The notes below the pieces were generated by a model. That model did no database searches. It saw only the letters and a list, made by a program, of their open reading frames with translations, and was not told the DNA's origin. A DNA stretch of 64,000 bases, from the NCBI RefSeq assembly GCF_014108865.1, contig NZ_CP053928.1, forward strand, positions 4,712,001-4,776,000, in the 5' to 3' direction. This document shows positions 23,895 through 32,253 of this stretch, piece by piece (the first letter of the stretch is position 1; the number at the start of each line of letters is the position of its first letter). Made by a program: the position numbers and the translations under genes. Source of the stretch: Nocardioides sp. WS12. GTDB taxonomy: Bacteria > Actinomycetota > Actinomycetes > Propionibacteriales > Nocardioidaceae.

Positions 23895-23936
23895 CGCCGC
23901 GCTTCCCTCACCCGGTGACCGGCAGGGCGCGCGGCG
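23895..23936 (-). promoter_or_regulatory. Structured leader upstream of rplY
   Basis: The 206-bp gap between the rplY start and the MarR gene stop contains CGCCGCGC/GCGCGGCG 8-bp arms enclosing further complementary segments (CCCT/AGGG, CGGT/ACCG). A TAATCT -10-like box on the minus strand near 24012-24017 would place this stem in a roughly 165-nt 5' leader. An L25 autoregulatory leader is possible but unproven. Confidence 0.4.
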
Positions 23937-24050
23937 TCGTGACGTACTACGAGCCGGCCCAGTCGATCACGGAGTCATAGAAGCGGGAGCTCCCTCGCCG
24001 AGGCAACCGGAGAAGATTACCCACGATCCGGGGGTACGGCGAAATTCCGG

Positions 24051-24482
24051 TCAGCGGTAGGGGTCGGTGATCTCGCGCAACGACGCGAGGGCTCCGTGCA
24101 GTGCCGCCATCGCCTCCGGGCCGAGGTGGCGGATCCATTCCTGCTCGATCGCGCGCTCCTCGCGCCGGGCCACCTTGCGCACCTGGTCCCCGCGCGGCGC
24201 ACCGACCACGAGTCGGGCGCGGGCATCGGACGGATCGGGCACCCGGTCGACGTACCCGGCCCGGAGGAGTTGGTCCACCAGGGCGCTCGCGCTCTGCTTG
24301 GTGATCCGGGCCTGCTCGGCCAGGTCGGTGACCCTGCTCCCCTGCTCCGCGACGCGGGCCGCGACGCGCGCCATCGCCGGGGTGAGGTCGTCGAAACCAG
24401 CGGCCACGATCGCTTCGTGGATCCGCTGTTCGGCGTACCGCGCACTGATGAACATCAGCAGCGCTGGATGGGGATCGGTCAT
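24051..24482 (-). CDS. MarR-family transcriptional regulator
   Basis: 143 aa. Winged-helix MarR core: residues 35-105 with GSRVTDLAEQARITKQSASALVD (recognition region) and VDRVPDPSDARARLV (wing). Divergent from the mycothiol-dependent-family gene with two matched palindromic operators in the 94-bp gap, so it most likely represses itself and that enzyme (inference). Confidence 0.9.
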   Translation of the reverse strand: MTDPHPALLMFISARYAEQRIHEAIVAAGFDDLTPAMARVAARVAEQGSRVTDLAEQARITKQSASALVDQLLRAGYVDRVPDPSDARARLVVGAPRGDQVRKVARREERAIEQEWIRHLGPEAMAALHGALASLREITDPYR

Positions 24483-24511
24483 CGCGCCTCCTCGAAGGGC
24501 TTGACGGAACG

Positions 24512-24548
24512 GTCAGTTCGCCTGACCATATCAGTCAGGAAGCCTGAC
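24512..24548. promoter_or_regulatory. Two GTCAG-N5-CTGAC operators, likely MarR sites
   Basis: Perfect palindromes at 24512-24526 and 24534-24548, centre to centre 22 bp (about two helical turns), between the divergent MarR and mycothiol-dependent-family genes. They overlap a plus-strand promoter: TTGACG (24501-24506) and a CCATAT-like -10 near 24525-24530. Confidence 0.7.
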
Positions 24549-24576
24549 CATCGAACGAGACAGGAAGGACGTCCCC

Positions 24577-25203
24577 ATGGACAGGAGCGAACTCTGGCGC
24601 CACATCCACGCCGAGCGCGCCGCCCTCGCCAGCCTGCTCGCCGAACTCACCGACGAGGACTGGTCCCACGACACGTTGTGCCCCGGATGGACCGTCCACG
24701 ACGTCGCCGCGCACGTCATCTCGACGCCGCAGATCGGCTGGCGCGAGATGGGCGGCCTGATGGCGCGCAACCTCGGCCGCGGCTACAACACGATGATCTT
24801 CCGCGAGGTGAAGCGGATCGGCGCGCGCGAGACCCGCGACAGCATCCTCGGGGACTTCGAGCGCTACGCGACCAGCACGCACCACGTCCCCACGACCACC
24901 TCGGTCGAGCCGCTCATCGACGCACTCCTGCACCACCAGGACATCGTGCGCCCGCTCGGCCGGACCCGCGCGATGCCACCGGCCGCCGCGGCCGTCGCCG
25001 CCGACCGGGTACGACGCCTCGCTCCCCTGATGGGAACGGGCAAGCTCGTCCGGAGTGTCCGGATGGTCGCCACCGACGTGGAGTGGGACCGGGGCAAGGG
25101 GCCGACGATCAGCGGTCCGATCCAGGAACTGCTGATGTTGGCGTCGGGCCGGACCCCCGATCCGGCGCTCGTCACCGGCGACGGCCTGGCCCACGTGCAC
25201 TGA
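24577..25203 (+). CDS. Maleylpyruvate isomerase-family (DinB-like) mycothiol-dependent enzyme
   Basis: 208 aa, DinB-like four-helix protein of the actinobacterial maleylpyruvate isomerase N-terminal family. Signature PGWTVHDVAAHVIST (residues 37-51, metal-ligand His) and DALLHHQDIVRPLG (about 110-123, paired His ligands). Members use mycothiol as cofactor for isomerase or thiol-transfer reactions; the substrate here is unknown. Under apparent MarR control, as typical for detoxification genes. Confidence 0.85.
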   Translation: MDRSELWRHIHAERAALASLLAELTDEDWSHDTLCPGWTVHDVAAHVISTPQIGWREMGGLMARNLGRGYNTMIFREVKRIGARETRDSILGDFERYATSTHHVPTTTSVEPLIDALLHHQDIVRPLGRTRAMPPAAAAVAADRVRRLAPLMGTGKLVRSVRMVATDVEWDRGKGPTISGPIQELLMLASGRTPDPALVTGDGLAHVH

Positions 25204-25273
25204 TCGGATTCCCCGGCCGGGACCCGTCGGGCTCCCCGTTCCCGTCGGACGTCCGTGGCATGGTTCTCGACGA

Positions 25274-25293
25274 GCGTGGCACCGCCGCCACGC
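25274..25293. terminator. Hairpin after the mycothiol-dependent-family gene
   Basis: GCGTGGC-ACCGCC-GCCACGC, perfect 7-bp stem with 6-nt loop, 70 bp after the stop and just before the AT-rich operator of the AAA gene. No T-run follows. Confidence 0.45.
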
Positions 25294-25304
25294 AGGATAC
25301 GAAG

Positions 25305-25325
25305 TTATACTTCGACGAAGTATAA
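25305..25325. promoter_or_regulatory. Perfect 21-bp palindrome in AAA ATPase promoter
   Basis: TTATACTTCG-A-CGAAGTATAA, with an overlapping second palindrome CGAAGT-TAT-ACTTCG (25300-25314). It is strikingly AT-rich for this genome and ends 25 bp before the ATG. TATAAA at 25321-25326 could be the -10, so a bound dimer would block RNA polymerase. The repressor is not obvious in the neighbourhood. Confidence 0.75.
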
Positions 25326-25350
25326 ACTGGTATCTCGTCTCGGAGGTCCG

Positions 25351-26523
25351 ATGCCGAACAACCCGTACACACCTGGTCAGGTGCCCCGCATCCTTGCCGG
25401 GCGCACCGAGGAAATGCGTCGGATCGACGACCTCCTCGGCCGCGTAGCGGCCTTCGGCGAGATGGGCGGACCGCTGCTGGTCTTCCACGCGCCTCGGGGT
25501 GTCGGCAAGACCTCGCTCCTGCGCGCCAGCCAGCGCCGCGCCGAGGCCGCCGGCTTCGTCACGTCGTGGACCGCTTGTTCCCGCGACCGACCGGTCCTCC
25601 CCGAGATCGTCCACAGTGTGGGTCGGGCCCTGGAGCAGGCGGACGCTGTCCCCAGCGGACCCGCGGGCAACCGGTGGCGCGGCCAGCTCGAGCGGGTCAC
25701 CCTGGAGGTCGGACTCCCCGGCGCGAAGGTGCAGGCCGAGATCGGCCGGTCCGAACCGGTGACGCCGCCGCCGGCGGCCGTGGGCCTGCTCCAGTCGCTG
25801 CTCCACGACAGCGCAACCGTGGTCCGAAAGCGTGGCGGCGCCGGCCTGATGATCCTGCTCGACGAGTTGCACACGGCCTCGTCCAGCGACCTTTCGGTGT
25901 TGCTCAACACACTGCAGAACCTCGACGGCGATCGCGAGGAAACCCCGATCGCGACGGTCGCCGCCGGCCTGCCCGTGACGCCCGAGGCGCTGACCCGGGC
26001 CGCGACCTTCGGCGAACGCAGCTCCTTCATCGCCCTCGACGTCCTGTCCGACGTCGACGCCGCGTCAGCCCTGACCGACCCCGCGGCCGCCGAGGGCGTC
26101 GAGTGGACGCCCGCCGCGCTTTCGGCCGTTGTCGCCGAGGCTCACGGTTATCCGTACCTGCTCCAGCTCCTGGGCAGTACGACGTGGGACTCCGCCCGGC
26201 CGGCCAGCGGCACCAAGCTCGGGATGCCCGCCGTCCGCAAGGGCCTGCCGGCTGCGCGCGACCAGCTCTCCGCGATGCACCGTGCGCGCTGGGGAGCAGC
26301 CGGCCGGATCGAGCGCGAGTTCCTCCGCGCGATGGCCTTCTGCGGCGACGGCAACGTCACCCGCGCCGACATCGCCGCCGGCATGGGCCGCGAGTCACGC
26401 GCCATCAGCATGCCCCGGGAGCGGCTCATCGCCAAGGGCGTGATCGAGCCCGTCGGTCACGGCCTGGTGCGGTTCACCCTGCCGGGCTTCGGTGCCTTCG
26501 TGCGGGGCCTCGACGACGCGTGA
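25351..26523 (+). CDS. AAA ATPase (Orc1/Cdc6-like, AAA_16 type)
   Basis: 390 aa. Walker A HAPRGVGKTSLL (residues about 47-58), Walker B MILLDELHTA (about 165-174), sensor region around TVAAGLPVTPEAL (about 205), and a C-terminal winged-helix-like segment (VTRADIAAGMGRESRAISMPRERL, about 343-366). It resembles archaeal Orc-like and STAND-type P-loop ATPases found in many actinobacteria with unknown function. CGGAGG 5 nt before the ATG. Sits alone between a MarR-controlled gene and convergent prs, with its own strong operator. Confidence 0.82.
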   Translation: MPNNPYTPGQVPRILAGRTEEMRRIDDLLGRVAAFGEMGGPLLVFHAPRGVGKTSLLRASQRRAEAAGFVTSWTACSRDRPVLPEIVHSVGRALEQADAVPSGPAGNRWRGQLERVTLEVGLPGAKVQAEIGRSEPVTPPPAAVGLLQSLLHDSATVVRKRGGAGLMILLDELHTASSSDLSVLLNTLQNLDGDREETPIATVAAGLPVTPEALTRAATFGERSSFIALDVLSDVDAASALTDPAAAEGVEWTPAALSAVVAEAHGYPYLLQLLGSTTWDSARPASGTKLGMPAVRKGLPAARDQLSAMHRARWGAAGRIEREFLRAMAFCGDGNVTRADIAAGMGRESRAISMPRERLIAKGVIEPVGHGLVRFTLPGFGAFVRGLDDA

Positions 26524-26529
26524 ACTGCG

Positions 26530-27510
26530 TCAGGCGTGGCCGTCGAACATGCTCGTGACCGAGCCGTCCTCGAAGACTTCCCGGATCGCCCGGGCCACGA
26601 GCGGCGCGATCGACAGCGTGGTGAGCTTGTCGAACTGCTTCTCGGCGGGCACGGGGAGCGTGTTGGTGATGACGACCTCGACGGCAGTGCTGTTCTTGAG
26701 GCGGTCGACCGCGGGGTCGGAGAGGATCGCGTGGGTGGCCGCGATGACCACGCCGGCCGCGCCCTCGGCCATCAGCGCCTCGGCGGCCTTCACGATCGTG
26801 CCGCCGGTGTCGATCATGTCGTCGGTGAGGACGCAGATCCGGTCCTTCACGTCACCGACGACCCGGTTGGCGACGGTCTCGTTCGGCCGGTCGGTACGAC
26901 GGGTCTTGTGGATGAACGCCAGCGGCACACCGCCGAGGCGGGCAGACCAGCGCTCGGCGACCTTGATCCGGCCGGCGTCCGGCGAGACCACGGCGAGCGG
27001 CTGGTCGCCGTACTTGGACTTGATGTAGTCGGCCAGCAGCGGCAGCGCCATCAGGTGGTCGACGGGGCCGTCGAAGAAGCCCTGCAACTGGTCGGCGTGC
27101 AGGTCGACGGTGATGATCCGGTCCGCGCCCGCGGACTTGAACATGTCGGCGATCAGGCGCGCCGAGATCGGCTCGCGGCCGCGGTGCTTCTTGTCCTGGC
27201 GGCTGTAGCCCCAGAACGGCATGACCACGGTGATCCGCTTGGCCGAGGCGCGCTTGAGCGCGTCGACCATGATCAGGTGCTCCATGATCCACTCGTTGAT
27301 CGGAGTGGTGTGGCTCTGGATCACGAAGGCGTCGCAACCGCGGACCGACTCCTCGTAGCGCACGTAGATCTCGCCGTTGGCGAACTCGTAGGCCTGGGTG
27401 GGCACGAGGCCCTGCCCCAGGATCTCCGCGACCTGATCGGCCAGCTCGGGGTGGGCACGTCCGGAGAAGAGCATCATGTTCTTCTCGGTCGTCTTCTTCA
27501 GACCGCTCAC
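26530..27510 (-). CDS. prs: Ribose-phosphate pyrophosphokinase
   Basis: 326 aa, normal length for class I PRPP synthetase (ribose 5-phosphate + ATP to PRPP + AMP). Signatures: FANGEIYVRYEESVRGCD (residues about 37-54), flexible-loop region KKHRGREPISARL (about 102-114), DLHADQLQGFF (about 130-140) and PRPP loop VLTDDMIDTGGTI (about 218-230). GTG 27510 chosen as family start. Downstream of the LCP gene, separated by 146 bp. Confidence 0.95.
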   Translation of the reverse strand: MSGLKKTTEKNMMLFSGRAHPELADQVAEILGQGLVPTQAYEFANGEIYVRYEESVRGCDAFVIQSHTTPINEWIMEHLIMVDALKRASAKRITVVMPFWGYSRQDKKHRGREPISARLIADMFKSAGADRIITVDLHADQLQGFFDGPVDHLMALPLLADYIKSKYGDQPLAVVSPDAGRIKVAERWSARLGGVPLAFIHKTRRTDRPNETVANRVVGDVKDRICVLTDDMIDTGGTIVKAAEALMAEGAAGVVIAATHAILSDPAVDRLKNSTAVEVVITNTLPVPAEKQFDKLTTLSIAPLVARAIREVFEDGSVTSMFDGHA

Positions 27511-27656
27511 GCGAGTGACTCCCCTGGGTCGCCGGAGGTGATGCCGAGGATTCTGCCTGCTGGTGGGGGTCGGCCCCAAGTCCCCGTCCGTTTTGGGACT
27601 GTTCACCGACGACGCCGGGCGTGCCAGGTGCAGGTCAGGTGCGGGTCAGGTGGGGC

Positions 27657-28853
27657 TCAGGTGCACAGGCCCGCCGCTTCGCGCCCGCTCGTCGACAACC
27701 CGTCCGAGCCGCCGGGAGCAGCCGGGTCGGTCGCTTCGTCCGTCGTACCCGTGGAGGAACCGTCCGGCGTCCCTGATTCCGACACGTCGGGCGAAGGGTC
27801 CGTCGAAGCTCCGTCGGGCTCGTCGCTGGCGCTGAGCGCGTCCTTGCGGAACTCCGCCGACAACGGCTCGTCGTTGCGGACCAGGGCCCAGAGGCGGTCC
27901 ACGGCCTCGGTCCACTCGACGCCCGAACTGACCTTGTCGCTGTAGATCCACGGGGTCGTGACGAACTTGATGTTGTCCGCGCCGACCTTGCGGGCGTCGA
28001 GGCCCAGGTCGGCCATCTGACCGATGTTCTTGAAGTTGGTCTGCAACGACGATGTCGCAGCGTTCATGAAGGAGACCAGCTTGTCGGGCCGCGTCAGGAT
28101 CCCGGCGGTGAGGGCCCGGCTGATCATCGAGCCGATGAACGCCTGTTGGCGGCGGGTGCGGTTCGGGTCGATGCCGCCCGAGATGCCGTAGCGGACCCGC
28201 ACGTAGGCCAGCGCCTCCTCGCCGTCGACCACCCGGGTGCCCGCCTTGAGGTGGACGTTGCGTTCCTCGTCGTCGATGTCCTGGGGCAGGCAGATCTCGA
28301 CGCCGTCGAGGGCATCGACCATGTCCTTGAACTGGTTGAAGTCCACGAGCAGGTAGTTGTCGATCCGGATGTCGGTGAGCTGTTCGAACTGCTGGATCGT
28401 GCAGAACGGGCCGCCGGCGGCGTACGCCTCGTTCCACTTCACGTAGCCCGTGGTGGCGGCGATCTCCGACCCGTCGTCGCGGTAGCAGGTCGGCCGCATG
28501 ACCGCGGAGTCCCGCGGGATGGAGATCCCGTAGGCGAACTTCCGGTCCGCCGAGAGGTGGAACAGCATCGTGGTGTCCGACAGGCCACCGCCGGACTCCC
28601 CGTCGACGCCGTTGCCCTTGCCGTCACGGGTGTCGGAACCCATCACCAGGATGTTGATCGCCTTGGTCTTCGCAGCAGGGCGGTTCTTGACCTGGTCTCC
28701 GATGGGGACCTGGTCGACGTTGCTGTTCCAGTGGTTGTAGACGAGGACGACGCCGAGACCGGTGAGCACGCCCAGGGACAGCAGGCTCGCCACGATCACC
28801 CGAGCGACGGTCCGGCCCGGCTGCGGCGCCTTGCGCCGGCCGCTCCGTGCCAT
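27657..28853 (-). CDS. LytR-CpsA-Psr (LCP) family protein
   Basis: 398 aa. N-terminal membrane anchor (residues 17-42), then LCP catalytic domain: LVMGSDTRDGKG (about 69-80), DTTMLFHLSADR (about 92-103), SIPRDSAV (about 110-117), and LAYVRVRYG plus RTRRQQAF (about 213-235), with Asp and Arg residues that bind polyprenyl pyrophosphate. It attaches glycopolymers such as arabinogalactan or teichoic acid to peptidoglycan. The last 70 residues are Ser/Asp/Gly-rich. Its ATG shares one base with the glmU stop (TGATG). Confidence 0.9.
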   Translation of the reverse strand: MARSGRRKAPQPGRTVARVIVASLLSLGVLTGLGVVLVYNHWNSNVDQVPIGDQVKNRPAAKTKAINILVMGSDTRDGKGNGVDGESGGGLSDTTMLFHLSADRKFAYGISIPRDSAVMRPTCYRDDGSEIAATTGYVKWNEAYAAGGPFCTIQQFEQLTDIRIDNYLLVDFNQFKDMVDALDGVEICLPQDIDDEERNVHLKAGTRVVDGEEALAYVRVRYGISGGIDPNRTRRQQAFIGSMISRALTAGILTRPDKLVSFMNAATSSLQTNFKNIGQMADLGLDARKVGADNIKFVTTPWIYSDKVSSGVEWTEAVDRLWALVRNDEPLSAEFRKDALSASDEPDGASTDPSPDVSESGTPDGSSTGTTDEATDPAAPGGSDGLSTSGREAAGLCT

Positions 28854-30304
28854 CAGGCGCTGTCGCCCGCTGGCTTGTCCTCCGCTGCGGCGGCCGAAGC
28901 GGCCTCCGCCTGGGCCGTCCCGGCACGCTTGGATTGCGCCCAGCCGGGCAGGTTGCGCTGCGGCCCACCGCTCACGGCCAGCGCCCCCGGCGGGACGTTC
29001 CGTCGTACGACGGTGCCGCCCCCGGTTCCGGCCCCGTCACCGATCTCGACGGGGGCCACGAACGTGTTGTTGGAGCCGGTCTTGGCGTGCCGACCGACCT
29101 TCGTGCGGTGCTTCGCGGAGCCGTCGTAGTTGGCGAAGATGGTGCCGGCGCCGATGTTCGAGCCCTCGCCGATCTCCGCGTCGCCGACGTACGACAGGTG
29201 CGGGACCTTGGCGCCCGCGCCGATCTGCGCGTTCTTGGTCTCGACGAACGTGCCGATCTTGCCGTCGGCACCGAGCAGCGTGCCGGGACGCAGGTACGCG
29301 AAGGGGCCGACGTTCGCGTTGGCCCCGATGACGGCGAGCTGGCCGTGGGTGCGCACCACCCGCGCGCCCGCGCCGATCTCGCAGTCCTCGAGGGTGGTGT
29401 CCGGTCCGATGACTGCGTCCTCGGCGATGACGGTGGCGCCGAGCAACTGGGTGCCGGGCAGGATCGTGACGTCCGCGGCGAGCACGGCGTCCGCGTCGAT
29501 CCAGGTCGTGGCGGGGTCCATGACGGTGACACCCGAGGCCATCCAGCGGGTGACGATCCGGCGGTTGAGCTCGCGACCGAGCTCGGCGAGCTGGACCCGG
29601 TCGTTGGCGCCCTCGGTCTGCAGCGCATCGTCGACGGCGTGGGCCGCGACCGTCAGGCCGTCGCCGTGGGCGAGACCGACCGCGTCGGTCAGGTAGTACT
29701 CGCCCTTGGAGTTGTCGTTGTCGATGCGGCCGATGCAGTCGAGCAGGAACGCCGCGTCGAAGGCGAGGATGCCGGAGTTGATCTCGGTGATCGCGCGCTG
29801 CAGGTCGCTGGCGTCCTTCTCCTCCACGATCGCCTCGACGCCACCCTCGGCATCGCGCACGATCCGGCCGTAGCCGTGGGGGTCGGTGACGATGCCGCTG
29901 AGGATGCTCACGGCCGCCTGGGCGCCGCGGTGGGACTCGGTGAAGGCGCGGAGCGTGGCGCCCTCGAGGAGGGGCGTGTCGCCGTACGCGATCAGGACGG
30001 TGCCGGCGCGCGGCACGTCGCCGAGGGCTTCCAGGGCGATCCGTACGGCGTGCCCGGTCCCGAGCTGCTCCTCCTGGACGGCGAGCACGGCGTCGGGTCG
30101 CAGTTCGGTGATGTGGGGTGCGACCAGCTCGCGCTGGTGGCCCACGACGGTCACCACGCGGTTCGGTTCCAGGCTGGCGACAGCGGCCAGCACGTGGCCA
30201 ATCATGCTGCGGCCACCGATCCGGTGGAGCACCTTCGGAGTCTTGGACTTCATCCGGGTGCCCCCGCCGGCGGCGAGGACGATGACGGTCAACTGGTCGG
30301 TCAC
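28853..30304 (-). CDS. glmU: Bifunctional GlmU: GlcN-1-P acetyltransferase / UDP-GlcNAc pyrophosphorylase
   Basis: 483 aa. N-terminal uridylyltransferase (LAAGGGTRMKSKTPKVLH at residues 9-26, YGDTPLLEG about 103) and C-terminal left-handed beta-helix acetyltransferase (GPFAYLRPGT, SYVGDAEIGEGSNIGAG, NYDG, GSNNTFVAPV). It makes UDP-GlcNAc for cell wall. An Ala-rich tail of about 25 residues extends the C-terminus. GTG 30304 chosen because TAGGGT lies 7 nt upstream; the frame is open further. Operon order glmU-LCP-prs. Confidence 0.95.
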   Translation of the reverse strand: MTDQLTVIVLAAGGGTRMKSKTPKVLHRIGGRSMIGHVLAAVASLEPNRVVTVVGHQRELVAPHITELRPDAVLAVQEEQLGTGHAVRIALEALGDVPRAGTVLIAYGDTPLLEGATLRAFTESHRGAQAAVSILSGIVTDPHGYGRIVRDAEGGVEAIVEEKDASDLQRAITEINSGILAFDAAFLLDCIGRIDNDNSKGEYYLTDAVGLAHGDGLTVAAHAVDDALQTEGANDRVQLAELGRELNRRIVTRWMASGVTVMDPATTWIDADAVLAADVTILPGTQLLGATVIAEDAVIGPDTTLEDCEIGAGARVVRTHGQLAVIGANANVGPFAYLRPGTLLGADGKIGTFVETKNAQIGAGAKVPHLSYVGDAEIGEGSNIGAGTIFANYDGSAKHRTKVGRHAKTGSNNTFVAPVEIGDGAGTGGGTVVRRNVPPGALAVSGGPQRNLPGWAQSKRAGTAQAEAASAAAAEDKPAGDSA

Positions 30305-30349
30305 GAGAGCCACCCTAGGGTGTGGGTCCTTACGCACGCGTGTCGACGT

Positions 30350-30991
30350 TCAGCGCCCGTCGAGCCACGCGAGCACGGCCAGCACGCGCCGGTTGTCGTC
30401 GGCCGCGGGCGGGAGGTCGAGCTTCGCGAAGATGTTGTTGGTGTGCTTGCCGATCGCCTTCTCGGTGACGACGAGGCGGGCCGCGATCGCTGCGTTGGTG
30501 CGTCCCTCGGCCATCAGGGTCAGGACTTCGCGCTCGCGGTCGGTGAGCCGGTCGAGCGGCCGGCTGCGGGCCGAGACCAGCGCGGCGACGACCTCGGGAT
30601 CGAGCACGGTGCCGCCGCCGGCGACCTGCCGGACCGCGGCGAGGAACGCGTCCACGTCGGCGACCCGGTCCTTGAGCAGGTACCCGACAGCACCCTCGCC
30701 GCTGGCCAGCAGGTCACGGGCGTAGAGCGGTTCGACCCACTGGCTGAGCACGAGGACCGGCAGCCCCGGCCGGGCCCGGCGGGCCGTGGTGGCCGCCTCC
30801 AGGCCCTCGGTGCTGAACGTCGGCGGCAGTCGTACGTCGACCACGGCGATGTCGATGTCGTCGCGGGTCAACGCACGGGCGAGCGAGGGAGCGTTGTCGA
30901 CCGCTTCGACGACCTCGATGCCGCCGGACTCGAGGATCCGGGTCAGGCCGACCCGGAGCAGGGCCTGGTCCTCGGCGAGGACCGCCCGCAT
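30350..30991 (-). CDS. NarL/LuxR-family response regulator
   Basis: 213 aa. Receiver domain with acidic pocket ED (residues 7-8), phospho-acceptor Asp in VVDVRLPP (about 52) and Lys in LLKDRV (about 105), followed by a LuxR-type HTH (LTDREREVLTLMAEGRTNAAIAARL, about 148-172). It is translated 14 nt after the sensor kinase and should be phosphorylated by it. A 17-bp palindrome in front of the whole operon is a candidate binding site. Confidence 0.92.
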   Translation of the reverse strand: MRAVLAEDQALLRVGLTRILESGGIEVVEAVDNAPSLARALTRDDIDIAVVDVRLPPTFSTEGLEAATTARRARPGLPVLVLSQWVEPLYARDLLASGEGAVGYLLKDRVADVDAFLAAVRQVAGGGTVLDPEVVAALVSARSRPLDRLTDREREVLTLMAEGRTNAAIAARLVVTEKAIGKHTNNIFAKLDLPPAADDNRRVLAVLAWLDGR

Positions 30992-31005
30992 CGGCGGCCC
31001 GTCGC

Positions 31006-32253
31006 TCAACTGATCCGGCACGGAACCTCCAGTTCGACCAGCGTCGGCCCGCCTGCCGGGCTCAGCACGTGCAGGTCGCCGTCGAACGCGTCGAGTCGGC
31101 GAGCCACTCCGGTCAGGCCGGAGCCGGCGGCATCCGCGCCGCCCCGTCCGTCGTCCCCGACCGTGATCCGGAGCCGTTCGCCGTCGTACCGACCGGTGAC
31201 CCAGGCGCGTCCGGCGCGGGCGTGCTTGACGGTGTTGGCGAGACACTCCGCGACGGCGAAGTAGGCCGCGGACTCGACCGGTGCGGGCAGCCGGGGCACC
31301 TGGATCGCGACTGACGTCGGGACGGGCAGCGCGAGGGTCAGCGCTTCGATCGCACCAGCCAGGCCCTTGTCGGCGAGCACCGGCGGGTGGATGCCGCGGA
31401 CGACACCGCGCAGGTCCTCGAGCGCATCGATCGTGGTCTCGCGGGCCTCGCGCAGCAGTGCGGCAGCCGCGGCCGGGTCGGTGTGGACCAGCTTCTCGGC
31501 GAGCCCGACGTTCATGCCGACCGACGCGATCCGGGCCTGCGCACCGTCGTGCAGGTCGCGCTCGATCCGGCGCACCTCCGCCGCCGAGTGGTCCAGCGTC
31601 TCCGCACGCGACTCCCGGACCCGCTCCACCCGCTCCTCCAGCTCAGCGACCCGGGAGTTGCCGAGCATGCCGCGCTCGGCCAGGGCCCGCGCCCGGACCA
31701 GCGGCGGCGTGATGAACCACCACGCCACGTAGGCCGGACCGCTGCCCACGAGCAGGAACAACCAGATCCAGCCCGATGCGGTGATCGCGAGGATGAGCCA
31801 GGTCAACGGCAGGGTCAGCAGGGCGACGGGGAGCAGCGACATCGCGAACCCGCCCGACGCGGAGAACCACAGGAAGCCGAAGTTCCGCCAGCGCGCGGGG
31901 TCCCGCATCCAGCGCAGCGGCCGCACCAGCACGGGTGCGCCACGGTCCGAGGCGTAGCCCGCAACGATCTCCTCGTCGAGCAACTGGCCGCTGATCCGGC
32001 GGTGGGCGGCGGTGAGGCCAGCCGTCGCGGGGAACACCAGTTGGGCGAGCAGCACGCCGATCCCCAGCGCCGGGCCGAGCACGAGGCACAGCATGGTCAG
32101 GATCGCGAGCGCGAGGCTCGGCAGGAAGGACGCGGCGTACCCGGCCGAGATCAGGGTCAGGCGAAGCCGGTCGACGATGCCGTCCGCGGTCACGGCGTAC
32201 GGCCGCCCGAGACGGATCGGCGCGAGAAGGTCCATTGGTTCGAAGTGTGTCAT
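31006..32253 (-). CDS. Sensor histidine kinase (NarX-like, HisKA_3)
   Basis: 415 aa. Two pairs of membrane helices in residues 35-180, then a coiled coil (205-230), the phospho-acceptor His in RDLHDGAQARIAS (about 240) and HATPase domain with NTVKHARAG (N box, about 345) and GDDGRGGAD (G1, about 370). No large extracellular sensor domain, as in intramembrane-sensing kinases linked to ABC transporters. Its start overlaps the permease stop (ATGA). Confidence 0.9.
   Translation of the reverse strand: MTHFEPMDLLAPIRLGRPYAVTADGIVDRLRLTLISAGYAASFLPSLALAILTMLCLVLGPALGIGVLLAQLVFPATAGLTAAHRRISGQLLDEEIVAGYASDRGAPVLVRPLRWMRDPARWRNFGFLWFSASGGFAMSLLPVALLTLPLTWLILAITASGWIWLFLLVGSGPAYVAWWFITPPLVRARALAERGMLGNSRVAELEERVERVRESRAETLDHSAAEVRRIERDLHDGAQARIASVGMNVGLAEKLVHTDPAAAAALLREARETTIDALEDLRGVVRGIHPPVLADKGLAGAIEALTLALPVPTSVAIQVPRLPAPVESAAYFAVAECLANTVKHARAGRAWVTGRYDGERLRITVGDDGRGGADAAGSGLTGVARRLDAFDGDLHVLSPAGGPTLVELEVPCRIS

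Noticed and set aside
25296..25308. Match of ATACGAAGTTAT to a loxP arm
   Set aside because: Twelve bases match, but the 8-bp spacer and the second arm are absent, and the sequence is better explained by overlapping palindromes of a promoter.
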